Below are positions 32,384 through 41,232 of a DNA stretch of 64,000 nucleotides, piece by piece. This DNA comes from Amycolatopsis vancoresmycina. GTDB lineage: Bacteria > Actinomycetota > Actinomycetes > Mycobacteriales > Pseudonocardiaceae. Below the pieces are notes generated by a model, which saw only the letters and a program-made list of their open reading frames with translations, did no database searches and was not told the DNA's origin. Where the stretch lies: the NCBI RefSeq assembly GCF_000716785.1, contig NZ_JNYY01000002.1:62001-126000 (forward strand). Reading direction: 5' to 3'. Position 1 is the stretch's first letter; every line of letters starts with the position of its first letter. Position numbers and translations under genes: made by a program.

Positions 32384-33814
32384 CGGGACCGTAGGTTGTT
32401 GACCGCTGTTCAGCGGGGAAGAACACAATGTGACGGCGATCAGCAGCGCGAACAGCGCGACGGACTGGTGCTTGGTGCCCTCGATGCCGTCGCCCAGCGC
32501 CGCCGTCCCGAACTGCGTCACCGAGACGGCGAACAGGAACGCCAGCGGGACACCGAGTGCGGTCCGCCGCCGCCCCCAGGCCCTGACCAGCACGAACAGC
32601 CAGATCGGCAGCAGCGCGAACAGGCCGAGCGGGGCGATCAGGCCGGTCAGCCACGACACGACCGGCACCCGGTGCTCCTGCGCGTGCGGCGGGAACCCGG
32701 CGCTCTGGTCGAAGCTGCCGAGGTAGTCCGGCCGCGCGGTGAGCTGGTCGGTCGCGGCGCGGTCGAGCACCCCGAGCGTCCGGCCCGGGTGCGTCGCGAA
32801 GTACGTCACGACGTTCCGGCGGCTGATCTTGTCGCGGTACTGCGGGTACAGCGGGTCCATCGTCGCCGGGTGCGGGTGCCACCAGCCGTTGCCCGCGTAC
32901 TGCGCGAACGACGCCGGGAGCCCGAGCTCGGCCAGGTCGGCTCGGGTGTCGTGCTTCCCGTCGACGATGTTCAGGAAGATCGAGTTGAAGACGTTGATCT
33001 CGCGCGAGTCGTCGCCGGGGAACTCGGTGTACGTGCCGTCGGGCGCCCGTGCGGGCTCGACGCTCTGCTGCGCGTAGAGCGTGACAGCGCCGATCGCGCC
33101 GATGACCAGCACCGCCGACGCCCACCGCCGCGCACCGCGCAGCCCGCCGGGCCGGACCAGCAGGATCGCCAGCGCGAGGATCGGCAGGACGGTCAGCGTC
33201 TGGACCTTGGCGTTGACCACCAGGACGCCGCCGGCGAACGTCACCGCCATCCCCGCGTAGCTCCACCGGCCTTCACGCGCGGTCAGGAGCAGGCCGCCGA
33301 CGGCGAGCAGCAGGCCGAGGAAGGCCGCGCCTTCGCCGAGGATCGCCGCGAAGTAGCCGAAGAACGCCGAGTCCGCGACGACCAGCAGGAGCCCGGCCGC
33401 CACGAACAGCCGGGTCCGGCGCGGGTGCGGCAGGCCGAGCACGATCGCCGTCACGGCCGCCGCGGCGATCACGCTGCTCAGCAGGCCCAGGATGACCAGG
33501 CTCAGCGTGCCGAGCAGGCCGATCAGCCGGCCGATCCGGACGGCCAGGTCCGCGAGCCAGCTCTGCGTCAGCAGGTACGTCGGGCGGCACGTCTCCGGGG
33601 TGGGCCGGTAGGCGAGGTGGACGAACGGCTCGGGCAGGCCCTTCCAGGTGATCCCGGCGCCGCACAGCACGCGGCCGCCGTCGCCGTTGTTGGACATCGC
33701 GACCGGCCGCGGCACCAGGAACCGCACCACGAACAGCGCGAGCGACGCGCCGAACACCCCGATCCCGAGCCGGGCTTCCGCGCCCAGCTGCCGGTCCGGG
33801 GCCTCGAGCTTCAC
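32381..33814 (-). CDS. GT-C-like membrane protein, possible hexose transferase
   Basis: This 477-aa polytopic protein has about 9-10 helices. After helix 1 it has an outer loop with SNNGDGGRVLCGAGI, and a large outer loop in the second half (ARAPDGTYTEFPGDDSREIN, then STPYP-like GNGWWHPHPATMDPLYP). The NGDG...C feature reminds me of WsfD-type glycan hexose transferases, but the recall is weak. GTG 33814 overlaps the stop of the AftB-like gene (GTGA), so the two membrane proteins are translationally coupled and probably act on the same glycan. Its stop codon overlaps the predicted plsC -10 box. Confidence 0.78.
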   Translation of the reverse strand: MKLEAPDRQLGAEARLGIGVFGASLALFVVRFLVPRPVAMSNNGDGGRVLCGAGITWKGLPEPFVHLAYRPTPETCRPTYLLTQSWLADLAVRIGRLIGLLGTLSLVILGLLSSVIAAAAVTAIVLGLPHPRRTRLFVAAGLLLVVADSAFFGYFAAILGEGAAFLGLLLAVGGLLLTAREGRWSYAGMAVTFAGGVLVVNAKVQTLTVLPILALAILLVRPGGLRGARRWASAVLVIGAIGAVTLYAQQSVEPARAPDGTYTEFPGDDSREINVFNSIFLNIVDGKHDTRADLAELGLPASFAQYAGNGWWHPHPATMDPLYPQYRDKISRRNVVTYFATHPGRTLGVLDRAATDQLTARPDYLGSFDQSAGFPPHAQEHRVPVVSWLTGLIAPLGLFALLPIWLFVLVRAWGRRRTALGVPLAFLFAVSVTQFGTAALGDGIEGTKHQSVALFALLIAVTLCSSPLNSGQQPTVP

Positions 33815-35532
33815 GAAGGACAGGGTACGTAGCGGAAGTCCGGGCCCTTGTCGAGGTCGGCGACCAGCGCCTTCGCCTCTTCCGCACGCGGGTACACCGA
33901 CACCCAGTACGGCGTGCCGACCCGGCGGAAGGTCGCCACCTGGTACTTGCCCGCGTACACCGGGTCGATCGCGCAGTGCTGGCGGTCGCCGTAGCCGGCG
34001 TCCGGCACGGCGACGGCCGGGCGGCGGCCGTTGACCACGTAGTCGTAGTCGGTCGCGACGCCGCCGTCGTGCTGCCCGTCGCGGGCGATGTGGTCGTCGG
34101 TGCGGCCGAAGACGTCGACGATGAGCAGCTGCCCGCCGTGGGCGGCGAGCGCGCCGGGCGCGGCGGCGCTGACCACCGAGCCGGGCGGCAGGTAGTCGCC
34201 GAGCCAGCCGCCGATCTCGGCGAGCTCGATGCCGTGCGCGCGCCAGTCGCGCACGCGGTCGAGCATCTCGGGGCTGAAGACCGAGACGAGCACCGCGATC
34301 CCGGCGAGCCCGCAGGCGGCCACCGGGACCAGCCGCGTCCCGGCGGGCGACGGTTTCGGCCGGGGCGACGGCTTCCCGGCGAGGCCCGCGGTGAGCACGC
34401 CGTAGGCCGCGAGGGCCCCCACGGCGAGCAGGGGCGGCACCGGGGCCAGCAGCCGCCACGAGGGGCCGGGGTCGCCACCGGTCACCACGGCCGCGGCGGC
34501 CAGCCCGACGGCCGTCGCGAACAGCAGGCCGATCAGGGCGCGGGCCTCGGTGGCGGTGCCGGTTCGTTCCTGGGGCCTCGCCACCCGGGACGCGGCGGCG
34601 GCGTTCGGGGCCTCGACGGCGTCGGTGCGGCGCAGCAGGAGCGCGACCGCGGCGACCAGGCCGAGCAGCAGGAACCCCTGGTGCGCCAGGGCGAACCCGG
34701 ACAGGTACGGCCAGCCGGCGGCGAGCTGCGCGCCGAGCGGTGCGCCGAGCTTCGCGGCCAGCGGCGCGGGGAGGAAGTGCTGGTAGAACGTCGCCCGCCA
34801 GGCCAGCCGGGGAATCAGGAACACCAGCGCACCGAGCAGGTACCCGACCGGCGCCCACCAGGTGTGCTTCCGCTTCAGGGCCGCACCGGCCAGCCACAGA
34901 CCGGCCAGCACGCCGACCACCAGGCCCTCCGGGCTGGTCATCACGGCGAAGGCGACGAGCACCCCGGCGACCACCGGGCGGCGCGCGGCGAGCGAGTAGC
35001 CGACGGCGAGAACGAGCAGCACGAACAGCGGGACTTCGGAGCCCGACGCCCCGTAGACGGCGAGGCCGCCGGCGCTCGCGGTGAGCACCGCGGCGGCCAC
35101 CCCGATCGCCGGCCGCGGCTCGGCGCCGTCCGGGGTGGCCGCGGCGACGGTCCGGTTGACCAGGAAGCAGGACAGGAGCACGCAGCCGAGCGCGGCGAGC
35201 ACCCCGAGGACGATGGCCGTCGTGCGGACGTCGGCGCCGAACGCGGCGCGCGGGAGGGCGATCAGCACCAGCCAGAGGAAGTTCGTGTACCCCTCGACGC
35301 GTTCGCCGGGGTTGAAGACCGGGCCGTTGCCGTCGGCGATGTTCTGGGCGTACCGGAACGTCACGAGCGCGTCCTCGGTGACGGTCGCGAACAGCAGCTG
35401 GTGGAGCAGGGAAAGGCCGAGCGTGAGGGTGAGGACGAAGCCGCGCCAGCCGCGGTCGGTGTCCAGGCGGTTCCAGCTGAGCACCACGGTTGCGGCGACG
35501 ACGAGCCACGCCACCACGACCGCGTAGACCAC
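33811..35532 (-). CDS. AftB-like GT-C glycosyltransferase (putative terminal arabinosyltransferase)
   Basis: This 573-aa membrane protein has about 10 helices and a C-terminal outer domain (from SPEMLDRVRDWRAHG, with RTDDHIARDGQHDGG). The first loop reads TEDALVTFRYAQNIADGNG followed by PGERVEGYTNFLW, the hallmark of the AftB/Rv3805c family, whose first-loop acidic residue is catalytic with decaprenylphosphoryl-arabinose. AftB adds terminal beta-1,2-arabinofuranose. The length is slightly shorter than mycobacterial AftB, so a related sugar transfer is possible. GTG 35532 has a GAGGTGAGGGGG tract upstream. The 309-bp gap before it holds a hairpin array and DnaA-box-like motifs. Confidence 0.82.
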   Translation of the reverse strand: MVYAVVVAWLVVAATVVLSWNRLDTDRGWRGFVLTLTLGLSLLHQLLFATVTEDALVTFRYAQNIADGNGPVFNPGERVEGYTNFLWLVLIALPRAAFGADVRTTAIVLGVLAALGCVLLSCFLVNRTVAAATPDGAEPRPAIGVAAAVLTASAGGLAVYGASGSEVPLFVLLVLAVGYSLAARRPVVAGVLVAFAVMTSPEGLVVGVLAGLWLAGAALKRKHTWWAPVGYLLGALVFLIPRLAWRATFYQHFLPAPLAAKLGAPLGAQLAAGWPYLSGFALAHQGFLLLGLVAAVALLLRRTDAVEAPNAAAASRVARPQERTGTATEARALIGLLFATAVGLAAAAVVTGGDPGPSWRLLAPVPPLLAVGALAAYGVLTAGLAGKPSPRPKPSPAGTRLVPVAACGLAGIAVLVSVFSPEMLDRVRDWRAHGIELAEIGGWLGDYLPPGSVVSAAAPGALAAHGGQLLIVDVFGRTDDHIARDGQHDGGVATDYDYVVNGRRPAVAVPDAGYGDRQHCAIDPVYAGKYQVATFRRVGTPYWVSVYPRAEEAKALVADLDKGPDFRYVPCPS

Positions 35533-35685
35533 CCGGCCCCCTCACCTCGTCACCGCACCTGCCCCGGCCGGGCGGGCCACGCCAGGTTATCGATCATCGG
35601 TGGCGAGGCGTTTCCCGTGGACCGGCAAACAGGGAATTCCACGACCGAGAATAACCCGATCGGATGCCGGATCGGACGGCTGAAG

Positions 35686-35727
35686 TGACGTCCCCGAAAG
35701 GTGGGGACGCGCATTTCGGGGACGTCA
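35686..35727. repeat. Competing inverted repeats (GTCCCC/GGGGAC), possible attenuator or terminator
   Basis: TGACGTCCCCGAAA (35686-35699) is perfectly complementary to TTTCGGGGACGTCA (35714-35727). The CGTCCCC arm (35689-35695) can instead pair with GGGGACG at 35703-35709. The two structures are mutually exclusive. The element lies between the YbhN-like gene and the AftB-like gene, both on the minus strand, so it could end the lux-like operon transcript or control read-through. Confidence 0.6.
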
Positions 35728-35794
35728 GTTCACCACCGCCGGATACGCGAGGCGGCAAATCGTTTTCGGTGTTCGACGAATTCCGCGCCGACGG

Positions 35795-35836
35795 TTGTCC
35801 ACAAGTGCACAGGTCCTGTGGACAACCTGTGGGCAA
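35795..35836. repeat. Second DnaA-box-like cluster
   Basis: TTGTCCACA lies at 35795-35803, TGTGGACAA at 35817-35825 and a one-mismatch copy TGTGGGCAA at 35828-35836. The first two also form an 11-bp hairpin (GGTTGTCCACA/TGTGGACAACC), so a terminator just downstream of the YbhN-like stop is the alternative. The rest of the 35533-35841 gap holds no gene. Confidence 0.55.
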
Positions 35837-35841
35837 CTGCG

Positions 35842-36810
35842 TCAGGCCGCGGTGACCGCCGGACGCGCGGACCGGGCCGCCACGGCCGCCAGGCCCGCGG
35901 TCAGCAGGTCGGCCACCGTGAACATCACCCGTGAGGCCACCGCGAACGCCGTCGCCTGGCCGACCGTCAGGCCGCTCGCCGTCAGGACCGCCACCTGGGC
36001 CACCTCGCGGACGCCGACGCCGCTGGGGAGGATGAACGCGAACGTGCCCACCGTCATCGCCACCGCCATCGCGCCCACGCACAGCACGAAGCCGCCGAGA
36101 CCCGGCGTGCCCACCGAGTTGGCCAGCAGCCACAGGTGGACGCCCTGCAGGCACCACGCCGCCGTCGACGCGGCGAACACCTTGCCGATCACCGCCCAGC
36201 CCAGCGGGTGCGCCAGCGGCGGGCGGCGGAGGATCCGCAGCACCAGCGACGTGCCCCAGGTCAGGATCTTCGGGTGCAGCATCGCCAGGCCGAGCGGGAT
36301 GAGCACGAACAGCCACAGCGCGCGCGGGCTGTTGCTGAACACCGCCGGGGCCGCCAGCAGCGACACCACCAGCGCCGAAACCACACCGACGCCGAGCTGG
36401 ATCAGGGAGCCGGTGAAGATGCGGGCGCGGGCCAGGCCCGCCTTGCGGCCGAGCTCCATCTGCAGCAGGTACGCCCAGACCGAGCCCGGCACGTACTTGC
36501 CGAGCGAGCCGACCAGGCAGATCTGGGCGCCGCGGGCGTAGCCGATCGGCTCGCCGAGGTCGTCGACCATCATCTGCCAGCCCCAGGTCGACACCAGGAT
36601 GGCTGCGACCAGGGCGACCAGGCTGAGCAGCGACGACTCCCAGGCGACGTCACGCAGGGTGTGCCAGAACTCGCCCCAGTTCGCCGCCAGCTGCTTGGCC
36701 GCGAAGCCGATGACCAGCACGATCGCGACCCACCGGACGACGTCGAGGAGCTTCGCCCGGGTGGACTTCGGCTGCTTGCCCGCGGCCGGCAGGTCATCGA
36801 CTGTCGTCAT
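35842..36810 (-). CDS. YbhN/LPG-synthase-TM-type membrane protein, putative flippase or transfer partner
   Basis: This 322-aa protein has about eight membrane helices of the UPF0104/AglD-like (LPG synthase transmembrane) family. The typical features are WGWQMMVDDLG in the second helix region, SLGKYVPGSVWAYLLQMEL and a late FILPSGVGVREVAQVAVL. Members move or attach lipid-linked groups across membranes (for example near MprF-like domains). It is 12 bp downstream of the luxC-like gene on the same strand, so it belongs to the acyl-sugar operon and may export that product. No soluble transferase domain is fused. Confidence 0.83.
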   Translation of the reverse strand: MTTVDDLPAAGKQPKSTRAKLLDVVRWVAIVLVIGFAAKQLAANWGEFWHTLRDVAWESSLLSLVALVAAILVSTWGWQMMVDDLGEPIGYARGAQICLVGSLGKYVPGSVWAYLLQMELGRKAGLARARIFTGSLIQLGVGVVSALVVSLLAAPAVFSNSPRALWLFVLIPLGLAMLHPKILTWGTSLVLRILRRPPLAHPLGWAVIGKVFAASTAAWCLQGVHLWLLANSVGTPGLGGFVLCVGAMAVAMTVGTFAFILPSGVGVREVAQVAVLTASGLTVGQATAFAVASRVMFTVADLLTAGLAAVAARSARPAVTAA

Positions 36811-36822
36811 CGACGGCTCTCC

Positions 36823-38067
36823 TCAGGCCTGCACCGTGACCAGGCGGCTGAACTCGGAGAGCAGATCGTAACCGTCCCACACCGCCGAGAAGGTCAGGGC
36901 GGAGCCGAACGGCACGATCCGGTCGACGCCGCGGCCCGCGAGCTCGTGCGCGAACGCCGTCAGCTCCTCGGCGGTGAAGCCGAACTGGCTGACCGTCTGG
37001 TCCTTCCGGAGGACGATCGGCACCAGGTCGGACAGAGTGGACACCCGCGCGTTGGCGAACGTGCCTGCACCGAGCCACTCCCGCGGCAGCACCGCCGGGT
37101 CGGCCAGCTCGAGCGTCGCCAGGCCGTTGCCCTGGAAGGCGATCTCCTTGACCAGCCCGTCGACCGCCGCGCCGTACGCCGAGACGCGCTTCTGCACCGC
37201 CATCGCGGGCTCGGTGACGTGCTGTTTCGTCTCCAGCACCGCGGCCAGCAGGGTGCGGAACTCGCTCCCGGCCTCGCGCGCGCCGGATTCGTCGCCGACC
37301 CAGAACACCGCGCGCGGCGACGAGCAGGCGGCCTGGTCGAACCAGTACGAGTCGTTGTAGAAGCCCTCGGCGGCCGCCCGCCGCTCTTCGGCGGACGCGC
37401 GCTGCCAGCCCGCCACCGACGCGACGGCGAAGGACGAGCGGTCCGGGAACGTCAGGTCACGCGCGTGCGGGGCGAGGGGGTACTTCCGCAGGGCCGCGAC
37501 CGAGCCGTCGCCGCCCCAGATGACCCGCAGGTCGGCGGCCAGCGACAGGGCGCCGCTCACCTCGTCGCTGCGGTCGTAGGTCACCATCCGCTGGGTGGCC
37601 GTGATCGCGGCCGCGGTGTCCGCGTCCACTTCGGACAGTGCCGCGTTCAGCGCGTCCAGCACCGCCTCGGCAGCCCCGGCCGAGCGCGACGAGACGCGCA
37701 CGACGTTGTGGTTGCCCGCCAGCGCGGACAGCGCCCAGGAGTAGACGAAGATCGTGTCGACGTTCGCCGGCGGCACGTGGAACACCAGCCCGCGCGGGAA
37801 CCGCAGCGCGTTCCCCGAAGTGTCCAGAGTGGACAGTGCCTTGGCGATTTCCCCCTTGCGCAGGAAGAAGCCGAGTGACGCCAGCTCCGGGAACCGCCGC
37901 GCGGTGGCCGGGGCCAGCAGCTTGCGGGCGAACTTCGTGACGAACTCGACGATCCGCGGGTCACCCACGCGCAGGCGGCCGCCGGGCGGCTCCGCGCGCA
38001 ACTGGCCGACCAGGTCGCTCACGGAAACCGGAGCCGACTCGGGGAAACGCTGGGTCAGGGAAGTCAC
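36823..38067 (-). CDS. LuxC-like acyl-CoA/acyl-protein reductase
   Basis: LuxC enzymes reduce an acyl group, delivered from LuxE as an enzyme thioester, to the aldehyde with NADPH. The 414-aa protein has an aldehyde-dehydrogenase-like fold with FHVPPANVDTIFVYSW, VVRVSSRSAG, IWGGDGSV and FPDRSSFAVA. The nucleophile Cys248 is in WFDQAACSSPRAVFW, which matches the LuxC DQ-AC-SP motif. GTG 38067 overlaps the luxE-like stop (GTGA). No luxAB or other bioluminescence gene is present. In this operon the reductase sits with an ACP, FabG, ligase and LpxA-like acyltransferase, so it probably shapes an acyl or aldehyde group for a glycan. Confidence 0.9.
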   Translation of the reverse strand: MTSLTQRFPESAPVSVSDLVGQLRAEPPGGRLRVGDPRIVEFVTKFARKLLAPATARRFPELASLGFFLRKGEIAKALSTLDTSGNALRFPRGLVFHVPPANVDTIFVYSWALSALAGNHNVVRVSSRSAGAAEAVLDALNAALSEVDADTAAAITATQRMVTYDRSDEVSGALSLAADLRVIWGGDGSVAALRKYPLAPHARDLTFPDRSSFAVASVAGWQRASAEERRAAAEGFYNDSYWFDQAACSSPRAVFWVGDESGAREAGSEFRTLLAAVLETKQHVTEPAMAVQKRVSAYGAAVDGLVKEIAFQGNGLATLELADPAVLPREWLGAGTFANARVSTLSDLVPIVLRKDQTVSQFGFTAEELTAFAHELAGRGVDRIVPFGSALTFSAVWDGYDLLSEFSRLVTVQA

Positions 38068-39116
38068 GCTGCCGCTCCCGAGAATGTGTCGGAGCACCCG
38101 CGGGCCTCCGCCTTCGGCAGCCGCCCGAGCACGGAGAAGTGCTTGCCCGGCCAGTCACCGTCGTCGATGCCGTTGTAGACGCCGAGGTCTTCGGTCAGCA
38201 GCACGTGCCCCGGGTACGACGTCGGCAGCGTCGAGACGACCTCGATCACGCCCGGCTCCCCCACCGGCTGCTCTTCCCACGTCTCCGGGTTGCGGATCAC
38301 GACGTCGGCGAAGTCCGGGCAGTACAGCGAATTGCCGGACGGGCCCTCGAGGAACACCGTGCCGATCTGCTCGATCATCCCGTAGTAGTTGTGGATCCGG
38401 GTGAGCCCGGTGTCCTCCTTGAACCGCCGCCGGAACTCGGTGTTGTCCACGGCGCGGTCGATCAGCTTCTTCCAGCCACCGGAGTGGATCAGGATGCCGT
38501 TCGACAGGTCGAGGTCGTTGTCCCGCGCGACTTCGTACAGGTACAGCCAGACCATGAACGTGAAGCCGAAGATCAGGAAGGGCTTGTCGCCGTACTCGGC
38601 CAGGAACTTCTTCACGGCCTCGACGTCCGGCTGGTCGTTCTCGTCGAGCACGTACGTGTGCTTGCGGCCGAAGTTCGCCATGCCCAGCACACCAGCTCCC
38701 CGCGCGGAGAACGACCGGCGGTTCTTGATGATGCCGATCGTGTCGACCATCAGCATCGGCAGCCGCTCGCCGCCGAGGACTTCCTGCAGCGTCGCGCCCA
38801 GCTGCTTGGTCTGCGCGCCCGCCGACTCCTTGTCCAGGTAGATCCGGGACGCGCCGGCGCCGGTGGTGCCCGACGAGGTCAGCGTCTTGAACACCTCGCT
38901 GTCCGGCACCGACTTGAGGTCGTGCGTCTTGAACATCCGCACCGGCAGCCAGGGCAGCTCGGCGATCGCGCCGAAACGTGCGTCCGGCGCGATGCCCAGC
39001 GAGGACAGGATCCGGTCGTAGCCTTCGGAGTTCGCCCGGTGGTGGGCGGTGAGCGAAGCCAGCTCGGGCAGCAGCAAGGCTTCCCGGTCGGCCTGCGACC
39101 GCGTGAACACACTCAT
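38064..39116 (-). CDS. LuxE-like acyl-protein synthetase
   Basis: LuxE activates a fatty acid as acyl-AMP and transfers it through an enzyme cysteine to LuxC. The 350-aa protein shows the LuxE ANL-like signatures FKTLTSSGTTGAGASRIYLD (the phosphate loop), LMVDTIG, ILIHSGGWKKL, IHNYYGMIEQIGTVFLEG, YCPDFADVVIRNP and LLTEDLG. A C-terminal GRLPKAEARGCSDTF segment contains a cysteine in the position where LuxE carries its acyl-accepting Cys. ATG 39116 overlaps the ligase stop (ATGA). Confidence 0.9.
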   Translation of the reverse strand: MSVFTRSQADREALLLPELASLTAHHRANSEGYDRILSSLGIAPDARFGAIAELPWLPVRMFKTHDLKSVPDSEVFKTLTSSGTTGAGASRIYLDKESAGAQTKQLGATLQEVLGGERLPMLMVDTIGIIKNRRSFSARGAGVLGMANFGRKHTYVLDENDQPDVEAVKKFLAEYGDKPFLIFGFTFMVWLYLYEVARDNDLDLSNGILIHSGGWKKLIDRAVDNTEFRRRFKEDTGLTRIHNYYGMIEQIGTVFLEGPSGNSLYCPDFADVVIRNPETWEEQPVGEPGVIEVVSTLPTSYPGHVLLTEDLGVYNGIDDGDWPGKHFSVLGRLPKAEARGCSDTFSGAAA

Positions 39117-40507
39117 ACCTGCCCCTCCAGGGTCCGGTAGTCGATCTTGCCGCTGGCCAGCAGCGGCACGGTGTCGATCGGGCGGACGTCGAACCCGCTG
39201 ACGTGCAGGTGCAGCCGCTCGGACAGCGCCCGCGACGCGTCCTTGCAGATGTCCTTGTCCGCCCCTTCGGCGAACAGCACGACCTTGTCGCCGGCGGGCA
39301 CCGCGGCCACCACGTCGATCCCCACCGCCGCCGTGCGCACGGCCTGCTCGAGGTCGTCGAGGCTGACGCGGTTGCCGAACACCTTGCCGATGCGCTTGAG
39401 CCGGCCGGTGATGAACAGGTAGCCCTCTTCGTCGAGGTACCCGAGGTCACCGGTGGCCAGCACGCCGCCGAATTCGTCGCCCTTGGCCAGTCCGGACTCG
39501 TCGTCCGCATAGCCCAGCATCACATTGGGCCCACGGTAGACGACCTCACCGACAATTTTCGGGTGCGTGGTCTCCGACCCGTCGTCGCGACGGACCGAGA
39601 ACTTGCCGCCCGGCAGCGCCGGCCCGGCGGAACCGAGCTTTTCGGCCAGCCGCTCGGCGGGCACCGTCGTCATCCGCGGCGCGGCCTCGGTCTGGCCGTA
39701 CATGACGTACATCCGGCCGCCGACCGCGAGCATCTTGTCGTTGAACTCGGCGATCAGCTCGTCGCGCAGCTTCCCGCCGGCCTGCGTCAGGGTGCGCAGC
39801 GTCGGGTACTTCGCGGGGTCGAACTTGAGCCGCCGCAGCATTTCGTAGTGGTACGGGACGCCCGAGAGGGACGTGACGCCGTAGGTGTTCACCGCGTCCC
39901 AGAAGCCGCGGCCGAGCACCCCGGACGGCTCGATGACGATGGTCGCGTCCCGCACGAGGTGCGAGTTCAGCACCGAGAGGCCGTAGCTGTAGTGCAGCGG
40001 CAGGCAGGTCGGCGCGACCTCGTCGGCGTCGATGTGCAGCACCTGCGCGATGGCGTCGGCGTTGGCCAGGATCGCCTGCCGCGAAAGCCGGACGAGCTTC
40101 GGGTTGCCGGTCGAGCCGCTGGTCGGCAGCAGGACGGCGAGGTCGGGGTGGGGCTGGACACCGTCGGCGGCGTCACGGACCCAGTCGGCACCCCGCGCGG
40201 TGTACCCCTCCGGCGCGTCGCCCGAAGCGGCCAGCACGGCCGCCGGGCGGAAGCGCGAGACCAGCCCGGCCAGCACGTCGGCGTCCAGCGCCGGGTCGAT
40301 CAGCGCGATCGCCCGCCCGGACTCGAACGCGCCCAGGTAGGTCAGCACGCTGCCGAGGTCGATCGACATCCGCGCGAACACGACGCCGGTGGGCAGCGCG
40401 TCCACCGCTTCCATCGCGCGGCCGACCTCGGCCGACAGTTCCGCGCCCGCCAGCGTGCGGCCCCCGGCCACGTCCACCAGCCGGGCTCCCGCACCCAACA
40501 GCGTCAC
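39113..40507 (-). CDS. Acyl-AMP ligase (ANL superfamily), probably loading the operon ACP
   Basis: This 464-aa adenylate-forming enzyme has LLPTSGSTGNPKLVRLSRQ (P-loop), LPLHYSYGLSVLN, MYGQTEAAPRM, TGDLGYLDEEGYLFITGR and LKRIGKVFGNRVSLDDLE. The final lysine-containing segment is LASGKIDYRTLEGQV, which has the catalytic Lys before the terminus. The short C-terminal domain is typical of ligases acting on ACP-type partners. GTG 40507 overlaps the SDR stop (GTGA). The stand-alone ACP two genes upstream is the likely acceptor, with CoA as the alternative. Confidence 0.87.
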   Translation of the reverse strand: MTLLGAGARLVDVAGGRTLAGAELSAEVGRAMEAVDALPTGVVFARMSIDLGSVLTYLGAFESGRAIALIDPALDADVLAGLVSRFRPAAVLAASGDAPEGYTARGADWVRDAADGVQPHPDLAVLLPTSGSTGNPKLVRLSRQAILANADAIAQVLHIDADEVAPTCLPLHYSYGLSVLNSHLVRDATIVIEPSGVLGRGFWDAVNTYGVTSLSGVPYHYEMLRRLKFDPAKYPTLRTLTQAGGKLRDELIAEFNDKMLAVGGRMYVMYGQTEAAPRMTTVPAERLAEKLGSAGPALPGGKFSVRRDDGSETTHPKIVGEVVYRGPNVMLGYADDESGLAKGDEFGGVLATGDLGYLDEEGYLFITGRLKRIGKVFGNRVSLDDLEQAVRTAAVGIDVVAAVPAGDKVVLFAEGADKDICKDASRALSERLHLHVSGFDVRPIDTVPLLASGKIDYRTLEGQV

Positions 40508-41232
40508 AGCACCAAGCCTCCGTCGATCCCCAGCACCTGGCCGGTGACGAACGACGCTTCGTCGCTCACCAGGAACCGGATCGCGTTCGCCACTTCTTCG
40601 GGCCGGCCCAGCCGCCCGAGCGGCGTCTTACCGGCGTTCTCGGCCTTCGCGTCTTCGCTCAGGCCCGCAGTGAGATCGGTCTCGATCACGCCCGGTGCGA
40701 CCGCGTTGACGCGGATGCCGGACCGGCCGAGCTCCTTCGCCGCCGACTTCGCGATGTTCGCCACCGCCGCCTTCGAGGCCGCGTACACCGTCTGACCAGC
40801 ACTTCCGTACTCGCCGACGATCGAAGCGAGCACCACGATCGAGCCGGACTTCTTGCGCATCATCGCCCGGGCCGCGGCCTGGACGGTGTGCAGCGTGCCG
40901 GCGACGTTCGTGCTCAGCGTCGCGTCGACGACGTCTTCCTTGATCATCCCGAGGAGCGCGTCCTCCATGATCCCGGCGTTCGCGACCACGATGTCCAGCT
41001 TGCCGTACTCTTTCGCGACACCTCTGACCAGCGAAGACACCGCTTTCGCGTCGGTGACGTCGAGGGCGAGCCCGGAAGCGCCCACCGAAGCCGCGGCCTC
41101 TTTGGCGCGAGCCTCGTCGCGGCCGGTGAGCACCACCGTCGCGCCCGCTTCGACCAGCGCGCGGGCGGTGGCGAGGCCGATGCCCCGCGTCCCGCCGGTG
41201 ACGAGCGCGACGCGACCGGACAAATCAGTCAT
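40504..41232 (-). CDS. 3-oxoacyl-ACP reductase-like SDR (FabG type)
   Basis: This 242-aa short-chain dehydrogenase has RVALVTGGTRGIGLATARAL, VVANAGIMED, a catalytic Ser region VLASIVGEYGSAGQ, YAASKAAVANIAKSAAKEL with the catalytic Tyr/Lys, and VNAVAPGVIETDLT. The C-terminus GQVLGIDGGLVL is FabG-like. With the operon ACP and ligase it would reduce a 3-oxoacyl-ACP to 3-hydroxyacyl-ACP, the usual substrate of LpxA-type acyltransferases. ATG 41232 overlaps the ACP gene by 8 bp. Confidence 0.88.
   Translation of the reverse strand: MTDLSGRVALVTGGTRGIGLATARALVEAGATVVLTGRDEARAKEAAASVGASGLALDVTDAKAVSSLVRGVAKEYGKLDIVVANAGIMEDALLGMIKEDVVDATLSTNVAGTLHTVQAAARAMMRKKSGSIVVLASIVGEYGSAGQTVYAASKAAVANIAKSAAKELGRSGIRVNAVAPGVIETDLTAGLSEDAKAENAGKTPLGRLGRPEEVANAIRFLVSDEASFVTGQVLGIDGGLVL

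Noticed and set aside
32381..35545. One 1054-residue membrane protein spanning two frames' worth of sequence
   Set aside because: The first half of that frame is Arg/Gly-rich shadow. The AftB-like gene occupies it in another frame and ends in GTGA at the true start (33814) of the second protein.
36823..39116. Bioluminescence operon
   Set aside because: LuxC and LuxE are present but luxA, luxB and luxD are not, and the surrounding genes concern sugars and acyl carriers.
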